From NCBI RefSeq assembly GCF_023061285.1, contig NZ_JAKGAM010000005.1, forward strand, positions 173,753 through 237,752: a stretch of DNA of 64,000 nt, read 5' to 3'. Each line of letters begins with the position of its first letter. Within the stretch, counting starts at the first letter, position 1. The notes under the pieces were generated by a model. The model ran no database searches, was not told where the DNA came from, and saw only the letters and a program-made list of their open reading frames with translations. This document shows positions 17,540-26,830 of the stretch, piece by piece. The translations under genes and the position numbers were made by a program. Source of the stretch: Chromohalobacter nigrandesensis. GTDB lineage: Bacteria; Pseudomonadota; Gammaproteobacteria; Pseudomonadales; Halomonadaceae.

Positions 17540-18190
17540 ATGACTTCAAATACGGCCGTCATGCCTACGAAACGGTGGCGAAAAAGACGCGGTAGAGCGG
17601 TGATGATCGGCGTTGCGGTCGCCCTGCTGGCCGTCATGGCCTGGGATACGACGGTGATGCCGATCGGAGCGGAAGAGGAGCAGGAAGGCGCGAAAATGGC
17701 GCGCTTCGCCGAGGAAGAGTTTCCCAAGATTCGCGAGGATATCGACAGCAGAGCCGTCGATATCGACGAGCTGTCCAGTGCGATTGCTGAAGACCAGAGC
17801 GCGGCGGGGGAAAAATACGGCGTGTCAGGCGGCGTCGGCCCCATCATGCCCGTCACCTTTACCGGTGTGGTGGGAGAAGGCGCGTCTGGGACGTACGAGG
17901 TCAAAGCCGACGGGGCGCCCGATGACCTCGTGGTGCGGGTTCAGACCGGACCGGCCATCAACGGTACTGACCTGCGGGATGCCACGGGGGAGATCGAGTT
18001 CGGTCAATTCAAGAATCAGATCGAATACCAGAATGCGGGCGCCGCTCTGAACGATGCCATGAAGGCCCAGGTTCTATCGGATATCGATACACAGGCCCTG
18101 GAAGGCAAGACCGTGACGGTGATGGGCGTATTCCAGTTGATCAATCCGAATAACTGGCTCGTGACGCCGGTCGACTTTAGCGTGGAATGA
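17540..18190 (+). CDS. DUF2291 family periplasmic protein
   Basis: The 216-residue product has a basic N-terminus and one hydrophobic segment (about 20-38, AVMIGVAVALLAVMAWDTTV), then a soluble domain with FEEEFPKI-like start, TFTGVVGEGASGTYEVKADG, VRVQTGPAINGTDLRDATG, IEFGQFKNQIEYQNAGAALN and a C-terminal LINPNNWLVTPVDFSVE. These match DUF2291, a family of unknown function encoded almost always beside ribose-type ABC importers. It is membrane-anchored and probably periplasmic. It overlaps or abuts the ATPase gene, so it is part of the transporter operon; an accessory role in uptake is a guess from position. Confidence 0.85.
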   Translation: MTSNTAVMPTKRWRKRRGRAVMIGVAVALLAVMAWDTTVMPIGAEEEQEGAKMARFAEEEFPKIREDIDSRAVDIDELSSAIAEDQSAAGEKYGVSGGVGPIMPVTFTGVVGEGASGTYEVKADGAPDDLVVRVQTGPAINGTDLRDATGEIEFGQFKNQIEYQNAGAALNDAMKAQVLSDIDTQALEGKTVTVMGVFQLINPNNWLVTPVDFSVE

Positions 18191-18207
18191 GCCGGAGGCT
18201 TGATGCG

Positions 18208-19755
18208 ATGAACGAACATGCAGTCAGTCAAGAAGAGGCGCTGGGCAAGGTGATCCTGTCGGCGCGCAATATCGCCAAGTCATTCGGTAATGTTCATGCC
18301 TTGAAGGCCGTCAATTTCGATGTTCATTACGGGCAAGTGACGACGCTTTTCGGCGAGAATGGCGCGGGGAAATCGACACTGATGAAAATTCTCTCGGGTG
18401 TCATGCAGCCTTCCTCGGGGGAAATCGTTCTCGAAGGCGAGCCGGTCAGCTTCTCCTCGACCACGGAGGCACAACGCCACGGGATATCGATCATTCACCA
18501 GGAGCTTAGCCTCGCACCCAATTTGAGCGTCCGCGATAACGTCTTCATGGGCCGTGAAATCGTCGGCAAGGGCGGCGTCGATTACGCGGAGGAGTCGCAC
18601 CAGACGCGCCAACTCATGGAAGAGCTGGATGAACCCATCGATCCACTCACGCCTGTGGAAGATCTGCGTCTCGGGCAGCAGCAGATCGTCGAGATCGCCC
18701 GTGCGTTATCCGTCAATTCACGCATCTTGATCATGGATGAGCCGACCTCGGCATTGAGCGCTTCGGAAGTCGAGGTGCTGTTTCGCGTGATTCGTGATCT
18801 GAAAAGCCGCGGCGTCTCGCTCGTGTATATCTCCCACCATCTCGAGGAAGCCCTGACCATTACCGATCATGCCGTGGTATTGCGTGACGGTCGGATGACG
18901 GCCTATGCCGCGCGTGCGGAGATCGATCTCGAATGGATCGTACGCAACATGGTGGGAGAAAACTTCGATCTCGGTTCCCCGCCGGAGGGATACGCGATGG
19001 GGGATGCCGTTCTGTCGATCGAGGGTGTCACCGTTCCGGATGCATCGGTTCCCGGGCGGGCTGTGGTCGATGACATGTCGTTGAGCGTGCGTGCCGGCGA
19101 GATCGTCTGCATCTACGGGTTGATGGGGGCGGGCCGCACCGAATTGCTCGAAAGCGTGGCGGGTCGTGGCGGCATGGTCGCAGGCCGGGTTCTGCTGCAT
19201 GGCGAGGACATCTCGCGGCTGAGTATCGCGGAGCGTATCGAAAAAGGCCTGGTGCTGGTGCCGGAAGACCGTCAGCGTGATGGCCTGGTGCCGACGATGT
19301 CGGTGGGCGAGAACCTCTCGCTTGCCAGCATCGGTGCCTTTACCAAGGGGCTGCTGACATCGCGTGGGCGTGAACGCCACGTGGTGGGGGACTCGATCAG
19401 TAACGTTCACATCAAGACCGATGGCCCTGCCGCCTCCATCGGTTCGTTATCCGGCGGCAATCAGCAGAAGGTCGTGATCGGCAAGATGATGGCGACGCAT
19501 CCCCGAGTCGTACTGCTCGACGAGCCCAGTCGGGGGATCGATATCGGAGCCAAGGCCGAGGTCTTCAGGCTGCTCAGCGAGGGTGCGGCGCAACAGGGCT
19601 TGGCCGTGGTGTTTTCGACGTCGGAAGTCGGCGAATGCCTGAGTATTGCCCACCGTATCGTCGTCATGAGTCGTGGCCGGATTGCGGCCGAATTCGGTGC
19701 CGATGCCACCAAAGAAGAGATTATGGCTGCCTCGGGCGAGGCCGTGGTCGCTTGA
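18208..19755 (+). CDS. Sugar ABC transporter ATP-binding protein (RbsA type)
   Basis: The ATG at 18208 has GGAGG 9 nt upstream and yields 515 residues; an in-frame ATG at 18187 overlapping the previous stop would add 7 and cannot be excluded. Two ATPase halves are fused. The first has Walker A GENGAGKST (49-57), signature LRLGQQQIVEIARAL and Walker B ILIMDEPTSAL. The second has a degenerate Walker A (GLMGAGRTEL), signature LSGGNQQKVVIGK and LLDEPSRGIDIGAK. This is the normal asymmetry of ribose/galactose-type importers. It powers the importer formed with the next two genes. Cargo inferred from context as a tetritol. Confidence 0.95.
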   Translation: MNEHAVSQEEALGKVILSARNIAKSFGNVHALKAVNFDVHYGQVTTLFGENGAGKSTLMKILSGVMQPSSGEIVLEGEPVSFSSTTEAQRHGISIIHQELSLAPNLSVRDNVFMGREIVGKGGVDYAEESHQTRQLMEELDEPIDPLTPVEDLRLGQQQIVEIARALSVNSRILIMDEPTSALSASEVEVLFRVIRDLKSRGVSLVYISHHLEEALTITDHAVVLRDGRMTAYAARAEIDLEWIVRNMVGENFDLGSPPEGYAMGDAVLSIEGVTVPDASVPGRAVVDDMSLSVRAGEIVCIYGLMGAGRTELLESVAGRGGMVAGRVLLHGEDISRLSIAERIEKGLVLVPEDRQRDGLVPTMSVGENLSLASIGAFTKGLLTSRGRERHVVGDSISNVHIKTDGPAASIGSLSGGNQQKVVIGKMMATHPRVVLLDEPSRGIDIGAKAEVFRLLSEGAAQQGLAVVFSTSEVGECLSIAHRIVVMSRGRIAAEFGADATKEEIMAASGEAVVA

Positions 19756-19782
19756 TCCACTTGTACAGCGGAGATAATCACA

Positions 19783-20934
19783 ATGTCTGATGTCAGCCAA
19801 GATAACGACAATGAGCGCGGCAAGCTATTCGGTGGCGATTTCGATATAAAGCGTGTGCTTCTGGAAGGGCGTGCGTTCTTCGCCTTGATCGCGATCATCG
19901 TCATTTTCTCGATTCTTTCCCCGGTCTATTTCTCGACCAGCAACTTCCTGACCATGTCGTCTCACGTCGCCATCTTCGGCCTGCTCTCGCTGGGAATGTT
20001 GCTGGTCATCCTGACGGGCGGCATCGACCTTTCCGTGGGCTCGACGCTTGGCCTCGCGGGCGTCTTCGCGGGCTTTCTGATGCAGGGCGTTTCCTTCGAG
20101 ATACTGGGTGTCGTGTTCTACCCCCCGGTATGGGTCGTGGTCATCCTGACGTGCGGGTTGGGCGCACTGGTCGGCGCGATCAATGGCGTGCTGATTGCGT
20201 ATTTCAAGGTGCCCGCCTTCGTGGCGACATTAGGACTCTTGTACGTGGCAAGAGGTGTTGCCCTGCTGATGACCGACGGGTTGACCTTCAACAATCTGGG
20301 CGGTAGCCCGGAGCTGGGTAACACCGGCTTCGACTGGTTGGGCTTCAATCGATTGCTCGGGATTCCGGTCGGTGTCTTGATTCTGGCGGCCGTGGCAATT
20401 GTCGGCATCCTGCTGCTGGCGCGCACACCGTTTGGGCGTTGGGTGTATTCCACCGGGGGCAACGCCCGTGCCGCAGAGCTTTCCGGGGTGCCGGTCAAGC
20501 GAGTGCAGGTGTTGGTATATGTGATCTCGGGTATCTGCGCGGCGATTGCCGGGCTGGTGCTATCATCTCAATTGACCTCGGCAGGGCCGACCGCCGGGAC
20601 GACCTATGAATTGACCGCGATTGCCGGTGTCGTCATCGGCGGTGCAGCACTCACCGGGGGGCGCGGCAATGTGCGCGGCACGTTGCTGGGGGCCTTCGTG
20701 ATCGGGTTTCTCTCCGATGGGCTGGTCATCATCGGGGTTTCTTCCTACTGGCAGACCGTGTTCACCGGGGCCGTCATCATTCTTGCGGTCTTGCTCAACA
20801 GCATTCAGTACAGCGGTCAGAAGAAGCAGCAAGCCTCTTCCGATGGCAAGACGACTTCGCCGCAACCCGAGGGCGCCACCGAGCGTTCGCCGGCCTCGGG
20901 AAGTACTGCCGGTAACGCCGGCACACAATCATAA
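19783..20934 (+). CDS. Sugar ABC transporter permease (RbsC type)
   Basis: The 383-residue inner-membrane protein has about ten hydrophobic segments and the family stretch LVILTGGIDLSVGSTLGLAG, the EAA-like ELTAIAGVVIGGAALTGGRGN loop and GARAAELSG-type VKRVQVLVYVISG. It forms the channel of the importer. The last 40 or so residues are a polar Ser/Gln/Thr-rich cytoplasmic tail that most RbsC proteins lack. It lies 27 bp after the ATPase gene and 18 bp before the receptor gene, with a CGGAG site. Confidence 0.94.
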   Translation: MSDVSQDNDNERGKLFGGDFDIKRVLLEGRAFFALIAIIVIFSILSPVYFSTSNFLTMSSHVAIFGLLSLGMLLVILTGGIDLSVGSTLGLAGVFAGFLMQGVSFEILGVVFYPPVWVVVILTCGLGALVGAINGVLIAYFKVPAFVATLGLLYVARGVALLMTDGLTFNNLGGSPELGNTGFDWLGFNRLLGIPVGVLILAAVAIVGILLLARTPFGRWVYSTGGNARAAELSGVPVKRVQVLVYVISGICAAIAGLVLSSQLTSAGPTAGTTYELTAIAGVVIGGAALTGGRGNVRGTLLGAFVIGFLSDGLVIIGVSSYWQTVFTGAVIILAVLLNSIQYSGQKKQQASSDGKTTSPQPEGATERSPASGSTAGNAGTQS

Positions 20935-20952
20935 GAGTAAAGGTGGTCGACT

Positions 20953-21909
20953 ATGTTCATGAAAGGAAAACGCCTGCTGATAGCTGCACTGGCCGTGAGC
21001 ACGCCGCTCTTCGCGGGTGGGGTCGCGGCCCAGGACGAAGGACGTATCTCCATTATCGTCAACGACACCTCCAACCCCTACTGGTTCACGGAAGGCAAGA
21101 TCGCCGAGGAAACCGCCGAAGAGCTTGGCTATCGCGCCGAGGTGAGCTCTCACAAGGGGGACACCAACACGGAAAGCAACCAGATCGATACGGCCATCAC
21201 CAATGGTGTCGAGGCGATCATTCTCGACCCAGCCAATGCTGACGGCTCTATTGGGGCGGTACGCAAGGCCGTCGCAGCGGATATCCCGGTGTTTATCATC
21301 AACGCCGAAATCAACGAGCAGGGGCTGGCTCAGGCACAGCTCGTCTCGAACAATGCCCAGGGTGCGGCGCTGGGGGCACAGCAGTGGATCAAGAGCGTCG
21401 GCGATTCGGCACGCTACGTGGAGTTGAAGGGCGCGCCTTCGGATAACAACGCCGCCACCCGTTCCAACGGCTACGAAACAGTGCTTAGCCAATATCCCGG
21501 CCTTGAGCAGGTTGGCGTTGATGTCGCCAATTGGGATAGAACTGAAGGGTTCAACAAGACACAGAGCATGTTGCAGGCCAACCCCGACATCGATGGCGTG
21601 ATCAGCGGTAACGATGAGATGGCGCTCGGGGCTATCTCTGCCTTGAAGGAAGCCGGCAAGCTCGATGAGGTGGTCGTGGGAGGCTTCGATGGCTCGCCCG
21701 ATGCGGTCGAGGCGGTCAAAGCCGGTGAGATGGAATATACCGTGTTGCAGCCGGTGGCCATCTTCTCGGAAACGGCGGTGCGCATGGCGGATAAGTACAT
21801 CAAGAACGGTGATACCGGCATGGATAGCGAGAAGAGGCTCTTCGACTGCTTCCTCATCACCGCAGACAATGTCGATCAATACACCGACCCGTTCGTACTC
21901 GAGCAGTAA
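20953..21909 (+). CDS. Sugar ABC transporter substrate-binding protein (periplasmic binding protein type 1)
   Basis: The 318-residue protein starts with a signal peptide (MFMKGKRLLIAALAVS, cut after VAA near 25) and has no lipobox. The mature part is a ribose-binding-protein fold: ISIIVNDTSNPYWFTEG, NGVEAIILDPANADGS, AADIPVFIINAEINEQG, GDEMALGAISALKEAGK-type hinge and VVVGGFDGSPDAVEAVKAGE. It captures the sugar or polyol in the periplasm and is the last gene of the operon, followed by a hairpin. An AGGTGG site lies 6 nt before the ATG. Tetritol receptors belong to this family, but the ligand cannot be read from sequence. Confidence 0.93.
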   Translation: MFMKGKRLLIAALAVSTPLFAGGVAAQDEGRISIIVNDTSNPYWFTEGKIAEETAEELGYRAEVSSHKGDTNTESNQIDTAITNGVEAIILDPANADGSIGAVRKAVAADIPVFIINAEINEQGLAQAQLVSNNAQGAALGAQQWIKSVGDSARYVELKGAPSDNNAATRSNGYETVLSQYPGLEQVGVDVANWDRTEGFNKTQSMLQANPDIDGVISGNDEMALGAISALKEAGKLDEVVVGGFDGSPDAVEAVKAGEMEYTVLQPVAIFSETAVRMADKYIKNGDTGMDSEKRLFDCFLITADNVDQYTDPFVLEQ

Positions 21910-21924
21910 TTCTTCCCTGAATCG

Positions 21925-21951
21925 CTTGAGAGCGCCGGTGGCGCTCTCAAG
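21925..21951 (+). terminator. Perfect 12-bp hairpin after the sugar-transport operon
   Basis: CTTGAGAGCGCC and GGCGCTCTCAAG are perfectly complementary around a GGT loop. It lies between convergent operons (receptor gene ends 21909, class II aldolase ends 21975). The T tail is weak (TCTCTCCC). Confidence 0.72.
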
Positions 21952-21974
21952 TCTCTCCCGGTCTCGATAGGGCC

Positions 21975-23039
21975 TTACGAAACCTGCGGCTTCAACTCAC
22001 CCTGCGCATAACGCTCGAACATGCGTTCGAGGTTGAGCGGGGCGATCTTGCTGGCTTGACCGGCGGTGCCGAAGGCCTCGAAACGCTGGATGCACAGGTC
22101 GCGCATGGCGGTGACGCTTGCCTTGAGGAATTTGCGCGGGTCGAACTCGCTGGGATTCTCGGCTAAAAAACGGCGTACCGCGCCGGTGGAGGCCAAGCGC
22201 AGGTCGGTGTCGATGTTGACCTTGCGCACGCCGTGCTTGATGCCTTCGACGATTTCTTCGACCGGGACGCCATAGGTCTCGGGAATCTCGCCGCCATGGG
22301 CGTTGATGGTCTCCAGCCATTCCTGCGGCACCGAGCTGGAGCCGTGCATCACCAGGTGCGTATCGGGGATGCGCGCGTGAATCTCCTTGATGCGCTGGAT
22401 GGAGAGAATATCGCCTGTCGGCGGCCGCGTGAACTTGTAGGCGCCGTGGCTGGTGCCGATGGCAATGGCCAGGGCATCGACATGGGTGGCGGCGACGAAC
22501 TGCGCGGCCTCTTCCGGCTCGGTCAGCAACTGGCTGTGATCCAGCGTGCCTTCGGCGCCAACGCCATCTTCCTCACCGGCCTGGCCGGTTTCCAGCGAGC
22601 CCAGGCAGCCCAATTCACCTTCCACCGAGACGCCACAGGCGTGCGCCATTTCCACGGCGCGACGGGTGACATCGACGTTGTAGGCATAGTCGGCGGGGGT
22701 CTTGCCGTCTTCCTTGAGCGAGCCGTCCATCATCACCGAGGAGAACCCCAGTTGGATGGAGCGCTGGCAGACATCGGGGCTGGTGCCGTGATCCTGGTGC
22801 ATGACCACCGGGATATGCGGAAACTCTTCGGTGGCGGCCAGGATCAGGTGGCGCAGGAAGGGCGCGCCGGCATATTTGCGCGCCCCCGCGGAGGCCTGGA
22901 CGATCACCGGTGAGTCGGTCTTGTCGGCGGCCTCCATGATGGCGCGCATCTGTTCCAGGTTGTTGACGTTGAACGCGGGAACGCCATAGGCGTGTTCGGC
23001 GGCGTGGTCGAGCAATTGACGCAGGCTGATCAGAGCCAT
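21975..23039 (-). CDS. fba: Fructose-bisphosphate aldolase, class II
   Basis: The 354-residue protein is a zinc-dependent class II aldolase of the Calvin-cycle-like (CbbA) subtype. It cleaves fructose-1,6-bisphosphate, and many relatives also sedoheptulose-1,7-bisphosphate. Zinc and catalytic residues are in [13 protein letters not shown] (Asp83, His84), [23 protein letters not shown] and [10 protein letters not shown]; the phosphate site is [13 protein letters not shown]. It lies 97 bp downstream of pgk on the same strand, in the usual gammaproteobacterial epd-pgk-fba order (pyruvate kinase is not between them here). A second, unrelated class I aldolase lies at 26831-27883. Confidence 0.95.
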   Translation of the reverse strand: MALISLRQLLDHAAEHAYGVPAFNVNNLEQMRAIMEAADKTDSPVIVQASAGARKYAGAPFLRHLILAATEEFPHIPVVMHQDHGTSPDVCQRSIQLGFSSVMMDGSLKEDGKTPADYAYNVDVTRRAVEMAHACGVSVEGELGCLGSLETGQAGEEDGVGAEGTLDHSQLLTEPEEAAQFVAATHVDALAIAIGTSHGAYKFTRPPTGDILSIQRIKEIHARIPDTHLVMHGSSSVPQEWLETINAHGGEIPETYGVPVEEIVEGIKHGVRKVNIDTDLRLASTGAVRRFLAENPSEFDPRKFLKASVTAMRDLCIQRFEAFGTAGQASKIAPLNLERMFERYAQGELKPQVS

Positions 23040-23067
23040 GGGGAGTGTGATTCCTCTGGAAGTGCAG

Positions 23068-23085
23068 GGCGGCCCGTGGGCCGCC
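23068..23085 (-). terminator. Short GC-rich hairpin between pgk and fba
   Basis: GGCGGCCC/GGGCCGCC form an 8-bp perfect stem with a 2-nt GT spacer in the 97-bp intercistronic gap. There is no T tail, so it may be an RNA-processing or partial termination element rather than a terminator. Confidence 0.35.
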
Positions 23086-23136
23086 GATCGTGACGTAGTG
23101 ACTTGCGTAGTGGTTTAAGCAGTGGCGTGAGCCAGA

Positions 23137-24300
23137 TTACCGGGAGGCGGCTTCGAGCGCCGCCACGGCGGGCAGTTGCTTGCCTTCCACGTATTCGAGG
23201 AAGGCGCCGCCGCCGGTGGAAATATAGGAGACGTCATCGGCGACGCCGTACTTGTCGATGGCTGCCAGAGTGTCACCGCCACCGGCGATGGAGAAGGCCG
23301 GGCTGGCGGCGATGGCGCGCGCGAGCATTTCCGTTCCCTTGCCGAACTGGTCGATCTCGAACACGCCGACGGGGCCGTTCCATAGGATGGTGCCGGCGTT
23401 TTCGAGCAGTGCGGCGAAGCGCTTGGCGGTGTCCGGGCCGATGTCGAGGATCATGTTGTCGTCGGCGATCTGGTCGACCGGTTTCACCGTGGCCTCGGCC
23501 TGCTCGGAGAACTCGGTAGCGACCACCACGTCGGATGGCAGCGGAATGTCGACCTTGGCCATCAATGCCTTGGCCTGATCGACCAGGTCCGCTTCATGTA
23601 GCGATTTGCCGACGTTGTAGCCCGCCGCGGCAATGAAGGTGTTGGCGATGCCGCCGCCGACGATCAGTTGATCGCACTTCTCGGAGAGCGCGGTGAGCAC
23701 CTCGAGCTTGGTGGAGACCTTGGAGCCGCCGACGATGGCCAGCATCGGGCGTGCCGGCGTGGCGAGTGCCTTTTCCAAGGCATCGAGCTCGCCGGAAAGC
23801 AGTGGTCCGGCGCAGACGGATGGCGCGAAACGCGCCACGCCGTGGGTAGAGGCCTGGGCACGATGCGCGGTACCGAAGGCGTCCATGACGAAGACGTCGC
23901 AGAGTGCGGCGTAGGCCTTGGCCAGTGTCTCGTCGTCTTTCTTTTCGCCGGTGTTGTAGCGCACGTTCTCGAGCAGCACGACCTCGCCGTCGGCGATCTG
24001 GATGCTGCCATCGAGGTAATCCTGTTCCAGACGTACCTTGCGGTTCAGCAGCTTGCCGAGGTGCGTCGCCACCGGGGCGAGCGAGAATTCATCGGCGGGC
24101 TCGCCTTCGGTGGGGCGGCCCAGGTGGCTCATCAGCATTACCCGGGCGCCGGCGTCGAGCGCGGCCTGGATGGTCGGCAGACAGGCGCGCAGGCGCGCAT
24201 CGCTGGTGACCTGGTCGCCCTTGATGGGCACGTTGAGATCTTCACGAATCAGTACACGTTTTCCGGCGAGATCCAGATCGGTCATCTTGCGCACGTTCAT
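23137..24300 (-). CDS. pgk: Phosphoglycerate kinase
   Basis: Starting at the ATG at 24300 (AGGAA site 7 nt upstream) the product is 387 residues, the E. coli length. It makes 3-phosphoglycerate and ATP from 1,3-bisphosphoglycerate. Motifs are [20 protein letters not shown] at the N-terminus, [43 protein letters not shown] and the nucleotide-binding [13 protein letters not shown]. It lies 11 bp after the epd stop, so the two are co-transcribed and probably translationally coupled. Confidence 0.97.
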   Translation of the reverse strand: MNVRKMTDLDLAGKRVLIREDLNVPIKGDQVTSDARLRACLPTIQAALDAGARVMLMSHLGRPTEGEPADEFSLAPVATHLGKLLNRKVRLEQDYLDGSIQIADGEVVLLENVRYNTGEKKDDETLAKAYAALCDVFVMDAFGTAHRAQASTHGVARFAPSVCAGPLLSGELDALEKALATPARPMLAIVGGSKVSTKLEVLTALSEKCDQLIVGGGIANTFIAAAGYNVGKSLHEADLVDQAKALMAKVDIPLPSDVVVATEFSEQAEATVKPVDQIADDNMILDIGPDTAKRFAALLENAGTILWNGPVGVFEIDQFGKGTEMLARAIAASPAFSIAGGGDTLAAIDKYGVADDVSYISTGGGAFLEYVEGKQLPAVAALEAASR

Positions 24301-24311
24301 GGGCGTGTTCC

Positions 24312-25403
24312 TCACTTGGGTGAAGGGATGTCAGACGACAACGATGCTGTCGGGGGCGCGGCGCGTGTCGACGTATCGGGAGCGGTCTGAGCGGCGAGTG
24401 CCAGCCAGTGTGTCGCCACGTCGAGCATGCGGTTGGCGAAGCCCCACTCGTTGTCGAACCAGCACAGCATCTTGATCAGATAGCTGCCGGCCACGCGGGT
24501 CTGGGTGGCGTCCACGATACCCGAGCGCGGATCGTGGTTGAAGTCGACCGAGGTCACCGGCTCCTGAGTGTAGCCGAGCAAGCCATGGAGCCGCTCGTGG
24601 CTGGCGGCCTGCAACAGCGCGTTGACCTGCTCGGCCGTGGTGGCCTCGCGCACCGAGAGCGCCATGTCCATGGCCGAGACGTTGATGGTCGGCACGCGCA
24701 CATGCAGACACTCGAAGCGCCCGGAGAGATGCGGCATGAGGCGCTCGATACCGCGTGCCAGCCCGGTATCCACGGGGATGATCGAGTGCATGGCCGAGCG
24801 CGTCAGGCGCAGATCGGTCTTGTGATAGGCATCGATCACCGGCTGGTCGTTCATCGCCGAATGAATGGTGGTGGTCACGCCATGCTCTAGCCCCAGCGCC
24901 TCGTCGAGCACGGTCAACAGCGGGACCAGGCAGTTAGTGGTGCAGGACGCTGCGGAAACGATGCGCATCTCGGGGTGCAGCTCGGTATCGTTGATGCCAT
25001 GCACGATGGTGGCGTCGACATCGGCCTCGGCGGGCTGCGAGAACAGCAGCCGTTGGGCCCCGGCGGCGATGTGCCGCTCGGCGGTGGCACGGTCCTTGAA
25101 GCTGCCCGAGCATTCGAGCACCAGGTCGATGTCAAGCTCCGCCCAGGGCAGGCGTGACGGATCGGGCTCGGAGAGCACGCGGATGGCATGGCCGTTGATG
25201 ATCAGCGCGCCGTCACGGGTTTCCACCTGGCCGGGAAAGCGCCCATGGGTGGTGTCGTAGCGCGTCAAATAGGCGATGGTATCGAGATCGGAAAGCTCGT
25301 TGATGGCTACCACGACCAAGTCAGTGGCATGGCGCTCGGTGAGGGCTCGCAGGACACATTGGCCGATACGACCGTAACCATTGATGGCGATGCGATAGGA
25401 CAT
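24312..25403 (-). CDS. epd: D-erythrose-4-phosphate dehydrogenase
   Basis: The ATG at 25403 begins [20 protein letters not shown], the expected NAD-binding start; the longer open frame upstream has no similarity. The 363-residue protein belongs to the GapA superfamily. It has catalytic Cys154 in [14 protein letters not shown], and sequence features of Epd rather than GapA ([28 protein letters not shown]). Epd oxidises erythrose-4-phosphate to 4-phosphoerythronate for pyridoxal phosphate synthesis. The C-terminus carries about 24 extra Ala/Thr/Ser/Pro-rich residues beyond the usual end. Erythrose-4-phosphate is also the predicted product of the tetritol locus nearby. Confidence 0.92.
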   Translation of the reverse strand: MSYRIAINGYGRIGQCVLRALTERHATDLVVVAINELSDLDTIAYLTRYDTTHGRFPGQVETRDGALIINGHAIRVLSEPDPSRLPWAELDIDLVLECSGSFKDRATAERHIAAGAQRLLFSQPAEADVDATIVHGINDTELHPEMRIVSAASCTTNCLVPLLTVLDEALGLEHGVTTTIHSAMNDQPVIDAYHKTDLRLTRSAMHSIIPVDTGLARGIERLMPHLSGRFECLHVRVPTINVSAMDMALSVREATTAEQVNALLQAASHERLHGLLGYTQEPVTSVDFNHDPRSGIVDATQTRVAGSYLIKMLCWFDNEWGFANRMLDVATHWLALAAQTAPDTSTRAAPPTASLSSDIPSPK

Positions 25404-25493
25404 GGACAGACGCTCGGAAGACCCGCTTCGACAGTGAAGCGCCGATGTTAGCGCAGTTACGCCCCGCTTGCCCAAGCCCGCGTGACGTGAGCA

Positions 25494-25528
25494 TGACATG
25501 ACACGATTCAGCATGTGAAATCATGTCA
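25494..25528. promoter_or_regulatory. Inverted repeat upstream of epd and beyond the lrgB end
   Basis: TGACATGA (25494-25501) and TCATGTCA (25521-25528) are perfect complements with a 19-nt spacer. It lies 91 bp upstream of the epd start and 14 bp beyond the lrgB stop. It could be an operator for the epd-pgk-fba operon or the terminator stem of lrgAB; nothing decides between them. Confidence 0.4.
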
Positions 25529-25541
25529 CTGCAGGCGAGAT

Positions 25542-26270
25542 CTAACCCAGGAAATGCCACATCAACGGTAGCCATAGCGCGGTGAAAACACCGGTCAGGC
25601 TCATGCCCAGCGAAGCGAAGGCGCCGGCGGTGGGGCCGATGTCGAAAGCGCGCACGGTGCCGATGGCGTGTCCGTTGAGGCCCAACGCGAAGCCGATGAC
25701 GCGTTGATCGTGGATGTTGCCCCAGCGTGCCAGCAGCGTGATGCTGAGCGTGGCCATTACCCCGGTGATCAGCAAGGCGCCCATCAGCAGCGATACGGAG
25801 CCGCCCAGTTCTTGGGTGATGCCCATGGCGATGGGCGCGGTCACCGACTTGGGCGCCAGTGAAGCCAGCACCGTCGGCGGTGCATCCAGCAGCCAGGCGA
25901 TGCCCACGGCATATCCTGCAGCGAGGATCGCCGCAGGGGGCAGGGTCAGTACGATAGGCTTCCACAGCGTGCGGATATGATGCACCTGCTGGTAGAGCGG
26001 CACGCCCAGGGCCACGGTGGCGGGGCCGAGCAGCCAGGTTAGCCAGCCGACGCCATGGCGGTATTCGGTGTAGTCGAGTGGCAACAGCGCCAGCAAGCCG
26101 GCCAGCAGGCAGGCGGCGAGCAGAATGGGTGGGCACCAGGCGGGCGAGCGCAGCCAGCCAAAGAGTCGCAGGCCGGCGAAATAGGCTGCCAGGGTGAGCA
26201 CGATGGCGGTTTCGGGACGTTGCGGGAGTTCGCTCGTCAGTATCTCCAGGCGAAGTAAAAGCTCACTCAT
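25542..26270 (-). CDS. lrgB: LrgB/CidB family membrane protein
   Basis: The 242-residue inner-membrane protein has six or seven hydrophobic segments and LrgB hallmarks: LLGPATVALGVPLYQQ, LAPKSVTAPIAMGITQELGG and RVIGFALGLNGHAIGTVRAF. LrgB works with LrgA in a holin/antiholin-like system; in several bacteria these pairs move pyruvate or related small acids or glycolate-like metabolites. Its start overlaps the end of lrgA by 8 bp, so the two are translationally coupled. Confidence 0.92.
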   Translation of the reverse strand: MSELLLRLEILTSELPQRPETAIVLTLAAYFAGLRLFGWLRSPAWCPPILLAACLLAGLLALLPLDYTEYRHGVGWLTWLLGPATVALGVPLYQQVHHIRTLWKPIVLTLPPAAILAAGYAVGIAWLLDAPPTVLASLAPKSVTAPIAMGITQELGGSVSLLMGALLITGVMATLSITLLARWGNIHDQRVIGFALGLNGHAIGTVRAFDIGPTAGAFASLGMSLTGVFTALWLPLMWHFLG

Positions 26271-26628
26271 GCGGTCGTTCCCGGGGTGTGGAAACCAGAT
26301 GCTGCATCAACCACAGCGTGGTCAACGAACTGAGCAGCGTACCCAGGATCAGGGCGATGAAGATAGCCAGCCATTGGCCGCTGAATTCGTCGGCCTGGAA
26401 GAAGATACCCACGACACCCGGCATGATGAGCAGCGCCAGCATGCCGATCAGCGGTTGGCTGGCGGCGGTCAGGTCGTGGCTCAAGCGGCGGCGCAGCAGC
26501 AGCCAGAAGGTGAGCAACAACATACCGGCCACGCCGCTGGAGAGCGGAAGTGCGAACAGCTCGACGGTGATGTCGCCGAGCATCAAAAACGCCGTGAGGA
26601 TCAGAAAACCGCGTAGGATGGACAGCAT
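26263..26628 (-). CDS. lrgA: LrgA/CidA family membrane protein
   Basis: The start at 26628 (MLSILRGFLILTAFLMLGD) has AGGA 8 nt upstream and gives 121 residues, the family length; the longer frame adds a basic tail with no similarity. Four membrane helices and the stretches LPLSSGVAGMLLLTFWLLLR and LALLIMPGVVGIFF are typical of LrgA. It is the partner of the overlapping lrgB. It diverges from the class I aldolase gene, with about 200 bp between them. Confidence 0.9.
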   Translation of the reverse strand: MLSILRGFLILTAFLMLGDITVELFALPLSSGVAGMLLLTFWLLLRRRLSHDLTAASQPLIGMLALLIMPGVVGIFFQADEFSGQWLAIFIALILGTLLSSLTTLWLMQHLVSTPRERPHE

Positions 26629-26830
26629 GCGGAGGATCCTTGCATGAATGTGCCGGAGATTGACGCGCATCATACCAGAGCGCGCGGCGGATGCCTGACG
26701 TGACATTGACGCTTACGCGGCGAGCGTGAATTGCTATGCTCCACACGCATGTGCCAGCCTGATGAGCGTGTCGGCTGCCACGTCGTGACGCATAGCCAGG
26801 CTTGGATGAAGATGACAGGGAGGGGATTAC

